The notes beneath the pieces were generated by a model that saw only the letters and a list, made by a program, of their open reading frames with translations, was not told where the DNA came from and ran no database searches. Source: Mucidula mucida (lineage: Eukaryota > Basidiomycota > Agaricomycetes > Agaricales > Physalacriaceae). From it: DNA of 64,000 nucleotides. Position numbers and translations under genes: made by a program. The stretch is from NCBI GenBank assembly GCA_015501055.1, contig JADNYV010000130.1, forward strand, positions 1 to 64,000. Reading direction: 5' to 3'. Positions 48,168 to 58,996 of the stretch are shown here, piece after piece; position 1 is the stretch's first letter; every line of letters begins with the position of its first letter.

Positions 48168-49089
48168 CGCGCCTATTCTTCTTTGAGTCGTCCGTAATTG
48201 GAACAAACAACGAGGACGCACCTCCGACCGTCAAGTATCACGAATACACCCTAATCCCGCGGCAGATATATGCCTTTTCGTTTGGCCTCTTCAACGTACA
48301 ACTGCAAGAAAAGATCTGCCACGTGCCGACGCGATCTATGCAGTTACTCGTGACGTTCGTTTGAACTTGTCATCCCCCTGCTGAATCTTTGAAATTAGTC
48401 TTTTTCTGACTCTTTCGACACTCCAGGACATTGAGATTGGTAGACGAATTCAACATGGACAGCAACAACAGCCTTGCGACAAATGATTGCAAGATACTGA
48501 ACAATAAGGATCTATCATTGTTTGTCAACTCCTGAATGATGCTCAAGCTGATCTCTCCAGTAAATGTCTCATCCTGGAATCCGTATATGGAGCCTGGAAC
48601 ACTGGATACTACCAGAAACAAATGTACACCAGGCAAGTTCTGGAACGGACCAAAGCGGAGTTTACTTGTAAGCCTGTGTTTACCCCCCGAAGGTGATACA
48701 CACGCTGGAGAAGTGCCAGTATCAGTTCACGGGCGCGCCGCCTGCGTTGTGTTTGCTTATCCCAGAGCTGAACGGGCATGAGGAGCTGTAGACAGGATGT
48801 GTACACGAAAGAACGAAATGTGAGATCATCATTCTTTGTGTCAGCGTGCTACCTTTATCAATCGCTGGTCCAGGAAACTGTAGATTTGGGACGATCCATT
48901 GATCCAGTACGCGACGGGTTTAGTAAGGGAACAACAGGTATACAGGCATTAAGGATGCAGCAATATCAAGGCGAAGAGGAGAACACACGCTGCTTGAATC
49001 CGGGTCGCCGATGGCTTTAATAGTGACAATACCATTGAGATTTATTGGGTTCCTACATGTCAGGTTGTACCGACGATGGCGACGGAGAG
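48168..49089. other. Interval between NUP160 and the right arm
   Basis: About 920 bases. Minus-strand fragments such as GFQDETFTGEISLSIIQELT near 48540 and QLWDKQTQRRRRARELILAL near 48740 look protein-like but lie in different frames and match no family I know. This may be the decayed continuation of the shared frame at the inner edge of the duplication arm. Confidence 0.35.
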
Positions 49090-49621
49090 GTAGTGTGACG
49101 AGTGAGATAGTAAACTTTAAGTTCAACACGCACGAGCTTTGACTGCTGTCATCCCGCGCAAACACCGCTTCATTTAACCACGGGTATGCATATGAGGTTA
49201 TATATAGTCGGACGTACGTTGACTTACTCCAGATTAGCACCGTCAACCAGCTAGTATGTTCGACGGTACGCAGAGTGACCGCCACTCAGTGCACTCTTTG
49301 GCCGCGATCTGTCCAGCGCTTTTGGTATCTCGTGGCATTGTCTGGCGCTCTTATGGCTGCAACAAAGTGGTCTAAAAGTACACCTCACCTGAACAAACGC
49401 GGATCTGCGTGCGAGAGTTTTGGTCCTTTATTGGTATCTCATTGATTTCAATAAAATCCTTGCGGTCATTGCTCGTGGACGTCGCTCAACTGGCCTGAAT
49501 GGAGGCCATGATGACAACACAAGAACAAGAACAAGAAACGCCTTCCAAAAACGGACTACCCTGCATACGCTGCCTGCTTTACGACCTCCATCGCGCCGAA
49601 TCCTCTCAGCCACAATCCGTC

Positions 49622-52600
49622 ATGAGCACTCAGCTTGCTTCTTTTTTCAGCGTTGACAACGACGACCATCCAGACCAGGAATACCTGCCCTTCAGTGAAC
49701 ATACTGCAGAGCCTACTGAGGATCAAGATGACAACGATCCTGCGAGCTTTCGCCCAGAATCCATCTCTGAACCCGAATCGCCCCATTTCGCACACGATTC
49801 CCATCCCTCCCCATTGCTAGACTCTGACGCTGGAGCTGGTTTCTTCCACGGTGAGGTCGCGACACCTGTCCAGCCTCGTGTCGACTCTATCCACGAAATT
49901 CCAAGCCTTTTATCCACTCCCCATCCCGCTGTTGCGCCTGCCAGTCCTACGGAGTCTGCTTCAGATCCAAACCCCGCTAACGCTCCACCGCGCCTTGGTG
50001 CATTCTTCAAGTCCAACATCAACAAAACTACTCCCGTATCGGTAGCCCAAACTCTACCTGATTCTTCCCGTGAGTCGAATCTTCAATCACCGCCTCCACA
50101 TGGTATTCATCAATTTCCTTCTCAGACTACAACCGAGCAGCATCACCCGCTCCAAGCTCTAGGTCCAACGCTACCAATACCAGCACCGCTGCACCGCCCT
50201 TGGCTGAACGCGTCAGAGTTGGTGTCGACCAGAAATCCACATTGTGGGAATACTACAATCGCGAAGCGTCTGATTATGATCATGACCTCTTCCGCGGCTA
50301 TCGAGAGACGCTGAACAGCAACCTCCTCGTCGTAAGAACCTTCCTTCCATACACCATATCGTCATGCTCATGCTCTCTGTCTCCATAGACCACTCTCTTC
50401 TTTGGCTTAGTCGCAGCCTTCCTCATCAACGCGCTCAATGTCAGTCCGGCAGAGATATACGCCAACGCTCTAAACCAGGCTGTCCTCGTCGCCGTCAACA
50501 TCTCTTCCAACAACACGTTGCCCGCAGAATGGAAGCCCATAACCGCGGCCCAGCTCAGTCCCTCTCCCAGTTCCACGGGAGTTATTTCTGTAACTTTATG
50601 GGGTAGCTGCGTGGTAATATGTCTTGGGACCATGCTCTTCGCAACCTCGGCCAAGTCGTGGATGGTGGAGTACAATCGGGACATGAAGAATGGGAATCCT
50701 TTCAAGTGCGCGCAGAGACGTCAGCTTCGGTATGAGGAGTTGCTGAAATGGAGAGTCGAGACAATCATTTCCGCGCTTCCCTGGTTCTTTCAGCTCTCGC
50801 TCTTCATGTTTGTTATCGGGTTTTGCTTCACGCTGTTGGAGTACCATTCAACTCCGGGCAAAGTCGTCATCGCCATGAGCTGTGTTGTGCTTGGTGTTTA
50901 TATCATCACGACCGTGCTGCCTCTCTTCATCCCGTCGTGTCCATACAACACGCCGGCAGTAGTACTCTTCCAGAGAATGTCCCGGCTGGTATCCCGATCT
51001 GTTCAGGCAGGCTGGTTGTATCTCGTGAAGCAGATATCGGTGGTTCTCGCCTCCTCCAACCTCACTTCCGGCAGCTGGACACTCTGGAGCAAAGACTTGT
51101 CCAAGTCTGTCCCGGTTCATCGGGTGGACAGCCACGAGCAGCAGCTCCTTGAGAAGTCAGATTCCGCATTGAGCTGGAAGGCTGTCACGTGGCTTCTGAC
51201 GAGTTCTCAGAACACGGCCACTACGGACATGGCGCTTCGCTCTTTGTGGAATCTTAAATACATTCCGAACCAGATTTCTGTCATCCTCCCCACCAAAGCA
51301 CCTATCCTTCTGTATTCCAAACTCTCTGTGGAACTTGCGCAGCGCGAAGAGTCCTTCGAGCCTGTTGATCTCAACGCTCCCCATGAACTGCAAGCCTTCC
51401 TAGTTAGTGCCGATATTACCGATTTCTTAGCTAGTTTTCTGCACTTGTGGAAGTGTATCTCTCTCGATGAGATTGACTCTGCTGAGGCTTTGGCTCGCAT
51501 CACTGGGAGATCCTCCTACTCCCGGTTGCATTCGGAGTTGATGAATGCCTGGGATGGTCTGAAAGGGAGCTGCAAGTCCTTTGTCGAGTTGGATGGTTTG
51601 GGATGGCCGTATCATAATTTGGTGGCTGTGATTGGGACGGAACTTGGCCATTTTTATGTACATCCGGAAAATTTTCTGCAGGAGAAGGCAGAGGTGAAAC
51701 CAGAGCATCCTCTGGCAGATGTCAAGACTCTGCTGCAGTGGCATATCTCAGATGTAAAGAAGAAGGATGGGAGTATGCATCTGAGGCATCATAGCTTAGG
51801 GCTGCTATTGGATGCTTTGGCACATGCTCTGTGGAGGACAGATTTTGCAGTCTTGAAGGAGTATAGGAAGGATGTCCTGTCTCTTTTAGTTCAACTGCTG
51901 GGAACTCTGAGTGCACAGGATATCACAGTTTTCATGCCCTTGGCAGCATGTTTTGCTATGTTTTCAGATAGTAGTTCAGAAGTCAAAAAGTCTATCTTGA
52001 TCAAGAGAATGAATATCAGAGCTCAGAATACCTACAGATCAGATTCAAACCCTGATTACTTAGAACTAGCTGCAGCAGTGCATCAGACTTTCAAACTGTA
52101 TCAGCAGGCTGAAGACTATGATTCTCAGCAGTGGCAGTTGATTTTGGCCTTTTCCAGTTTTGCAGATTCTACCAATACAGCAGATGGGCTAGTTGAAGAG
52201 CTGTTGATTGAACTTCCAAATGTTTATGTTGAGAAATTGGTCTCCAGAATCTTGGACAGTCCCGGCTCATATAAAAATCTCTCTTGGCTGCTACAAGTGA
52301 TTTTTGTATTTTATTCTAGAAAAGTTGGTTCACTGGCTCTGAAGAGAAGTATGTTGGCTTATTTGCAAGAGATTCTCTGCTTCAATGCTGCAAACTGGCC
52401 AAATCATAAACATCAGACCCGGACTATTCTCAATATTCTGACTTTTTTGAAGTCAGAGCTGGGCGGAGAGACTTCTCAGAAGGAGGAAATCTGCCAAATC
52501 CTGATTCTTGCTATGCATGAAAGTCTTCAGGATCCTCATAGAACCGTTCTTCGTGGATTTGTGATGCTAGAATTATCTACAACTCTCAGTACAGTGCTAT

Positions 52601-52725
52601 ACACACCTGAGGACATATCAAACCTGAAAAGACTACTAAAAAGTTGGCATACCGATACAGAATTCCATTATTCTCTCTACGAACAAGAGGTCTGTACGAA
52701 CATGTGTACTAGATACGATGTATAA
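49622..52725 (+). CDS. DUF6535 multipass membrane protein, right copy
   Basis: Three exons (49622-50069, 50141-50331, 50389-52725) give 991 residues. Domain order matches the left copy: disordered acidic N-terminus, DUF6535 core from STLWEYYNREASDYDHDL, and membrane segments at about 214-232, 278-296, 338-362 and 371-393. A long helical C-terminal region follows. Conserved islands such as ITDFLASFLHLWKCISLDEI and SSYSRLHSELMNAWD persist in the middle. The last about 250 residues retain only scattered identity with the twin. From about 51950 onward the coding sequence becomes visibly richer in A and T than the N-terminal half, which may mark a segment of different history. Function is unknown. 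Confidence 0.9.
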
Positions 52726-52830
52726 TCCTACAACCTAAATTAACGTGGCATTACAAGGTACGAGAATTTGTATACCATTTCCCGGCGCAACTTGGAGGTA
52801 TGTCTACTTTTCAAAGTATCCGAGATGCTA

Positions 52831-53879
52831 TCATTCTTTCAAAGACAAGACAATATACACCTCGCCCCGTCTTCCCAAGAAATCCGTACGGGTGTAGTTG
52901 GGATCATGCGCAAAGCCATCAAACACGGTCGTGTTCAACAACCAGTCATATACGTAGATACTTGGGGGACCTGACGAGTGGGAGATGCGCTCACTCTGGG
53001 CAGCGAGCATGGCGGTACGGTGCGAAGACGTTGCCTCTTGAAGATTACGATCGTCTAATGGCATCGAGAAAAACTGCGCCAGAAAGTTCAAGATGTCTCC
53101 AACAGTAATTCCTACGGACGGCTCTTCTGCAGAGACCCTGAGGGCCCAGGAAAACGATTGCGACACAATGCAGAGGTCTGAAAGCCTCGGGGACGTGGCA
53201 GGTTGACCAAAGATCGAGGTAAGGGCAACCTCTCCGCGCGTACTGAAGCACTTCGCATTCTGCAAAGAGGATTTCAGATCCCAGACGAGATGGTGAGACG
53301 CAACATCGAGCGCAGGATTTACCATAATCGAGGTGCGCGCGCGAACGATTATGGTGGACTCAAAAACGGGACCATCTATACAAGCATGAGTCGGGAAACA
53401 AATTCGGGAGATGCGGAAGACTTACAGCCGGAGCCAGCGACCCAGGGTCCCATAAGAATCTTCTTGAACTCAGGAAAGTCATCCGGACGTCTAGTGGGAC
53501 GTGGAAGTCGTTGTGCTTCCTGTTTCCTACGCGCCTCTTCTTCAGCAATACGCAGCTCTCGGAGGTGTGCAGCGAGGTGAAATGCCATGATTTCCAACTC
53601 GTCTCTATTTGCGGTAGCAGGAAGCATGACTGGCGGAATCGGACCATCATTCGGGATCTGGCCGACGTTCTGGATGGGTTTCTGGGAGTGCGAAGATGAT
53701 TTTGAGGATGCACGGGGAGCGGATAGAGGTGGGAGGCCTTTAAATTGGACTTGGGGGGCAGAGGATGATGAACCGGATGGAGCGGACGCATCACGACGCG
53801 CTCCGGAAGACTTGAGGATTGAACGAGGAGGCTGCTGGGCATGAGAATCGCGGGCAGGAAGAGGATGGGCAGGGTCCAT
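52831..53879 (-). CDS. DUF6699-domain protein, right copy
   Basis: Two exons (53426-53879, 52831-53375) give 332 residues. Exon 1 is 454 bases, exactly as long as in the left copy, and nearly identical in protein. Exon 2 encodes the DUF6699 domain: NPALDVASHHLVWDLKSSLQ, QPATSPRLSDLCIVS, WALRVSA, ITVGDIL, VYDWLLNTTVFDGFAHDP and RTDFLGRRGEVYIVLSL. It is only about half identical to its twin. The switch from near identity to divergence falls close to the intron. The stop lies 105 bases from that of the convergent DUF6535 gene. The family is Agaricomycete-expanded and of unknown function. Confidence 0.9.
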
Positions 53880-54440
53880 GCAAAAGTACGCGTCGGAGAA
53901 GAGAAGAATCTGAAATCCGCGGTAAGATCAGTAGGCCCGTTGTTGATGAAGTGTGCGACATACGGGACGATAGCGACGAAAACGAGAAAGCGAATAAATT
54001 TAATACAAAGAAGAAGTAAGAGAAAGCCCAATGGGCGTCGTTAGATCGTTATGCAGCGATGGTGGGCGTCGGGCAGCGACGACATGGGCGCAAGAGGCAA
54101 AGCTGTTTGTACAAACAAACACAAATCCGTACTTGCCTTCGGCTCTCACTGCGCCTCGATTTATCTGCATATATCAGTCACTTGGACCGCTCCTCTCACG
54201 AGAATACTGTCTGCTATTGCGGGAGCAGTTCCATGCGCTCGTATTTTTTCTGAAAGCCAAATCTTGGCCTCTCCCGTTTTCTCGTCCCATCCAATTCTCA
54301 GGGAACTGTGCTTTACACGATATTTACACTCGCTCTCCCTGGAGCATAGAACCTGGAGAAGAACGAGAAAAACAACCTGTTTCTTGACTGCCACCGTCAT
54401 TCTGGTCGCCCAAAGAGGAGAGTCCTCTTGTAACATAGCT

Positions 54441-55817
54441 CGGGAAACTAGTCGTTCATCTTCTCAGACGCGATCTGACAGCAGACGTCATGGGACATTT
54501 CCAAGGACTCGTTGACTATACTCGAATTCAATGTCTGGGGCACTTGCATGTTGGCGGTAACATCGTCTATGACATAGTTAACGACGCGTACACCGCGAGG
54601 GATGCCATCGCCATATCCCACCCCGTTTGAACTCGTGCCATACGACTCACGGTGCCAGGCCTATCTCCGGACTGAACGCAGAGACAGCGCGCGAATTCGG
54701 CATGACTCGCGCGCATATATGCGGTGAAGTTGACTAACGAATTTCAGCTCAACGAAATGTATCGCTTTCTCCAGTTCCTGTCGTCTTAGTGCTGGTGAAA
54801 GCTGCTTGCAGAATTCGACGGCCATGGCCAAGAGAACAGGCTCTGTGGTACGGCGACGATAGTCTGATCCTCCCAAAGAAGATTCGCAACAGTATATCAT
54901 TTGGGTGCAGCATGTACGTCTACTGTCCGTCCTCGCGTCGACGTGCATTCTTATAAGTATTTAAGTGTCCAAATCGGAATCTACGGAATATACTCACCAT
55001 CTCACAAACTCCGCATAAAAGTATTCACATTCATACTAGATATCAACCGCTGACCTAGAACGTAGTATTGCAGGTATTGCTTGTGTCTACACTGAGTGTT
55101 GTTTATCTTCCGCAACGTTCGTGGCGTCTAACTTTCGTAGGATCACTGGGATCGTCAATGCATCTGCTTCTCAGAAATCGCGTCGTGTCCAAGCAAGCAG
55201 TAGCTTCCGATGGTGCGCATGCTTGAGACTTGGGTCACGGTCGTATGCCTCCTCAGATACGAGGTCAACTAACCCGCCAGTTTCCCGGTACATCTTATGC
55301 CTCATGGAGCTTGCAGATTAAGTTTTGATTCACGTCTAAGAATTTGTATTTCTGCACTTCGATTCCTTTTGTATCTTGTACTATGGATCCCATCAACTTG
55401 TACAATCTATCTACAATACAATAGAGAGTGGGGCGGGGTAGTAGCACAGCCACGAATAAAGGGTCCTTTATTTACCTAAGCAACTCCCACGTGAACCCGG
55501 CTTTCCTCCTAAGCCGTTTGCCGGGTCGTGGGAACTTTCCCGGTGCTCCGGCACGCGACGCCGATTCGAGTCACTTGGCTCTGCTCACTGTCTGCCCGGT
55601 TGCTCACTGGCTCTTTGCACTCTCTGTGCTGCCCAATTGTTTGGTATGTCCTCTATCTCTATTATTTTGATTTTTTTCTGATCTGTTTATAGATTTTACC
55701 TCCATTTCTGTCTCTCTGCTGTGTTTTTGCATGTTTTTTTTGCGCTTTTTGGATTTTCTACAGGCTGCTGACCACCATTTTAGGTGCCCCCTGTACACAC
55801 AACGGTCTGGCACAGCA
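54441..55817. other. Interval between the right arm and the helicase remnant
   Basis: About 1.4 kb with no supportable gene. The segment 55640-55760 is strongly T-rich. Part of it may be the 5' portion of the Helitron-type element, whose start could not be located. Confidence 0.35.
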
Positions 55818-58040
55818 ATGGACACCATTGGCCGCATGTATCAGGCATCTCCCACATCAGGCAAACACTTCTATCTATGATTGCTGTTGACAGTAGTTAA
55901 AGGGGCTACCAGTTTTGAACATCTACACACAGTTCATGGTATCCGTCATCCTACATTCAAAGCAGCATGTGCAGCATTGGGACTTTTGGAAGATGATTGC
56001 GAGTGGATTCAATGCTTAGAGGAAGCCTCTGTTATGTCAACGGGCTTTGTTTTACAAGCACTTTTCGTATCCATGCTACTCAACTGCACCATCACAAAAC
56101 CCAACGAATTGTGGATTTGTTTTTGTCACCATATCTGCAATGATCTTCAGTGTACATTGACGTGTATGGGAATTCTCAACGCTTCAGAGGATACAGTTTA
56201 CGACTATGGCCTTTGGTTATTAAATGGACGCTGTATCAACATCAAAGGAAAAGATCTTACCCACTTTGGCCTTCCACTTCCTCAGCAAAATTGGGGTGAA
56301 CATGTTCCTAATCCCCTTATTGCTGCTCAACGCAATTACAATGTTCCTACACTCCAAGCAGAAGTACTGTAGCGTTTCAACCGTAACTTCACAGCCTGTG
56401 ACCCATTATGGTCTGAAGTTACAGCGAACAGCTTCACAGACCCTTAAATTGCCTTTTTTGGACAGTTCCGCTTATAGCGGGACCTGAAATTTCCTTATTT
56501 GGAGGCTCGTGCCTGACCAAAGTGGTCCGTGACCCGTTATGATGTATATATAGCTTCACTTCAAAGACCCCCGTGACCCGTTATGTGAATTTGCGGTCGA
56601 AACGCTACAGTAGCTGCTAATTGGGCCAGCTTCAATCCTGAACAACGCATCGTCTTCGATAAAGTTATGCAGTCAGTCACTCAGAAACAAGGAAAATCAT
56701 TCTTTGTGCATAGTGGCGGCGGTGGTGGAAAAACCTTTGTGTGCAATACCATCGCTAGTGCTGTTTGTGCCAATCTCTCCATTGTGTTATGTACTGCTTC
56801 TACAGGCATCGCTTCTCTTTTGCTTCATGGTGGTTCAACTGGACATCTGCGCTATAAAATTCCCGTTCCTATCTTTGAGGACTCATTCTGCAATATTGAA
56901 CATCATACGAATACTGCCAAACTCTTATTGGAGGTTGATCTTATCATTTGGGATGAGATTCCAATGCAGCATTGTTGGGGCATAGAGGCAGTAGAGCGCA
57001 CTTTGCGTCGTCTTCGAGCAGATCTTAATCCAGAAAACCCGAACAAGCTGTGGGGTGGCATTACGACTCTCTTCGGAGGTTTGTCTTTTTCTTTTATGAT
57101 TTCAAACGTCCATTCTTAACATTACATATAGATGATTTTCATCAAACACTTCCAGTTATCCCTAAAGGAAGCCGCGAAGATGTTGTTGGAGCTTCCCTCT
57201 GTCGATCCCCTTTGTGGAGCACCATCGAAATCATCCATCTCACTCAAAATATGTGTCTGGAGAACGCAGACCCTGCAAATGCTGCTTTTGCCCGTTGGCT
57301 TCTTGACGTTGGTCGTGGAAAGGATGTCAATGCAAGCACACAAACTATAGAGCTCCCACCATCCATGCGCCTTAATACCAATTCCGTTGAAGGTCTCATT
57401 GACTATGTCTATCCTGCTATTGATTCACGACATTGGCGGGAGAACGACTTCTTCCTTAACCAATCCATTTTATGTGCCAAGAATGATGATGTTTGCAAAA
57501 TGAATACAAATATTCTGGCAAAGTTTCCTGGAGAAGCGCGGACCTACTTTGCATCCAACCGAGTTTTGGAGGACAAAAACACTATGCACTACCCTCCAGA
57601 AGTACTGGCCAGCTTCACTACTGCTGCTATTCCAGATTTCAAGTTAGTGCTGAAGAAGGGCGCTCCATTAATTTTGTTAGTCAATTTGGCACCAGCAGAT
57701 GGACTCTGCAACGGAACCCGCATGCGTCTTTTGGATATGGGACATCATGTTCTCAAGTGCCAGATCATGGGTGGCAAGCACAATGCAATATTATTCTCAT
57801 TCCACGCATCAATAACATTCCCAAGGAGGTTGAATGTCCTATTCCTTTCATGCGTCGCCAGTTCCCAGTTTGATTAGCATTCGCTATAACGATCAACAAG
57901 TCATAAGGACAATCAGTTCAACATATTGGATTGGATCTGCGGACTCCAGTATTCTCTCATGGGCAGTTGTACGTGGCATTGAGTCGATGCACATCAGCAG
58001 GTTGTATCAAAGTTCTCTTCCCGGAGAATTAGGAGGCTGA
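55818..58040 (+). pseudogene. Helitron-type PIF1-like helicase, decayed
   Basis: The frame begins near MDTIGRMYQASPTSGKHFYL, typical of the helicase part of fungal Helitron RepHel proteins, and continues with GIRHPTFKAACAALGLLEDD. A Walker A-like VHSGGGGGKTFVCN, Walker B LIIWDEIPM, DDFHQTLPV (after an intron at 57079-57131) and [16 protein letters not shown] follow. Damage includes TGA at 55878-55880, a 244-base insertion at 56367, a frameshift near 57785, and stops TGA near 57872 and TAA near 57903. The three cleanest nonsense changes all fit C-to-T transitions (CGA to TGA, CAA to TAA). No Rep/HUH domain is visible upstream, so this is a fragment. Confidence 0.88.
56367..56610. mobile_element. 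244-bp TIR element (MITE) in the helicase frame
   Basis: Terminal inverted repeats CTGTAGCGTTTCAACCG and its near-perfect complement CGGTCGAAACGCTACAG bound the element, flanked by TA on both sides (56365-56366 and 56611-56612). Leaving out the element plus one TA makes the helicase frame continuous across the site, which confirms the boundaries. The TA duplication suggests mobilisation by a Tc1/mariner-like or related transposase. Three copies of a TGACCC(A/G)TTATG word lie inside. It has no coding capacity. Confidence 0.88.
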
Positions 58041-58133
58041 TAATCTTAGAACTAATAATATTGTGTATCCAGAGGTATTACGAGGCTTAGTATAAAAAAT
58101 ATTCTATTCACTATTTGACAAAAAAAAGCGGGT

Positions 58134-58149
58134 TTGGGGCGCGCCCCAA
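58134..58149. repeat. Perfect 16-bp GC palindrome downstream of the helicase
   Basis: TTGGGGCGCGCCCCAA follows an A-run about 95 bases after the last helicase homology and is followed by CAAGCTGG. Helitrons end with a short hairpin close to CTRR, and CTGG fits that. However, the next base is A rather than the usual T and the spacing is short, so this is only a candidate 3' end. Confidence 0.4.
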
Positions 58150-58195
58150 CAAGCTGGAATGACTGCCGGAGGCAGGATTGTAAGCTTGTTGCCAA

Positions 58196-58884
58196 CAACT
58201 TGCAAAAGCCACTTGATCACGCCTTAGACACACCAGTTTTGTACCGTACCGGATTACTGCGGGATGGACTTGATTGTATAGCTTTCATTGGACTAGAAAA
58301 AAACTGGACGGAAATCCATTTACTACTCGTTGAGATACGCGCCGGACAGAGTGTAAACATTTGATCTGTATCTGAATTGAGCACTGCTGTGATGACCGCT
58401 GAACGGACGGTCCTCAGTGCTGCTGAAAAGCATTTAAAAGGCTATATGAGCTTTATGCCAGAAACATCGGTGGAGCCAGACGCGCAAAACATTATAGACG
58501 ATGCGTTCCATAGGTTTGCGTGACAACTTCAAGCAGAGTCACACTACGTGACATTCGCCGCTTCGGACGTTTACCAGGCTACTAACATCTCGCCATGGGT
58601 TGAAAACTGACAGGCTCGGAATTGTGCAAGAAACTTGTATTGATGCTATATGTATTATATATGCTCTCCCCAGAATTTATCTCTTGTCACGTCCCACTGT
58701 AGACCTTGAAAACATGGTGATCAAATGTTTACACTCTGTCCGGCGCGTATCTCAACGAGTAGTAAACGGACTTTCTGTCCAGTTTTTTTCTAGTCCAATG
58801 AAACTATACAATCAAGTCCATCCCGCGAAAATCCGGTACAAATTTGGTGTGTCTAAGGCGTGATCGAGTGGATTTTGCAAGTTG
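58196..58884. mobile_element. Fold-back element with ~165-bp inverted repeats
   Basis: Bases 58196-58365 are the reverse complement of 58720-58884 with roughly 90% identity by eye. The outer ends are CAACTTGCAAAA and TTTTGCAAGTTG. The loop of about 350 bases has one peptide-like stretch (EKHLKGYMSFMPETSVEPDA, near 58420-58480) but no recognisable gene. No clear target-site duplication was seen. Such long-TIR, non-coding elements are usually non-autonomous DNA transposons. Confidence 0.75.
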
Positions 58885-58996
58885 ATGGGATCCATAGTAA
58901 AGTTCTGTCCATCTGTCATAATATTGCGCCTATCGACAGCAGTGATTCCCTGGCCCTGTTGCAAGTAGCAAATAACAAAAAAAGGTTCAACAACCA

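Larger units (their letters stand above)
49090..54440 (-). repeat. Right arm of the inverted duplication
   Basis: Inverted copy of about 26730-32250. It contains the same convergent DUF6535/DUF6699 pair and the same flanking sequence. Upstream of the DUF6699 gene, 54010-54140 matches 27100-27230 base for base over long runs. The inner edge keeps a shared frame (TYVR..ITSYAYPWLNEAV) near 49140-49240 and 32080-32140. Compared with the left arm it has small indels, including loss of seven codons near the start of the DUF6535 gene. Edges were judged by eye. Confidence 0.85.
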
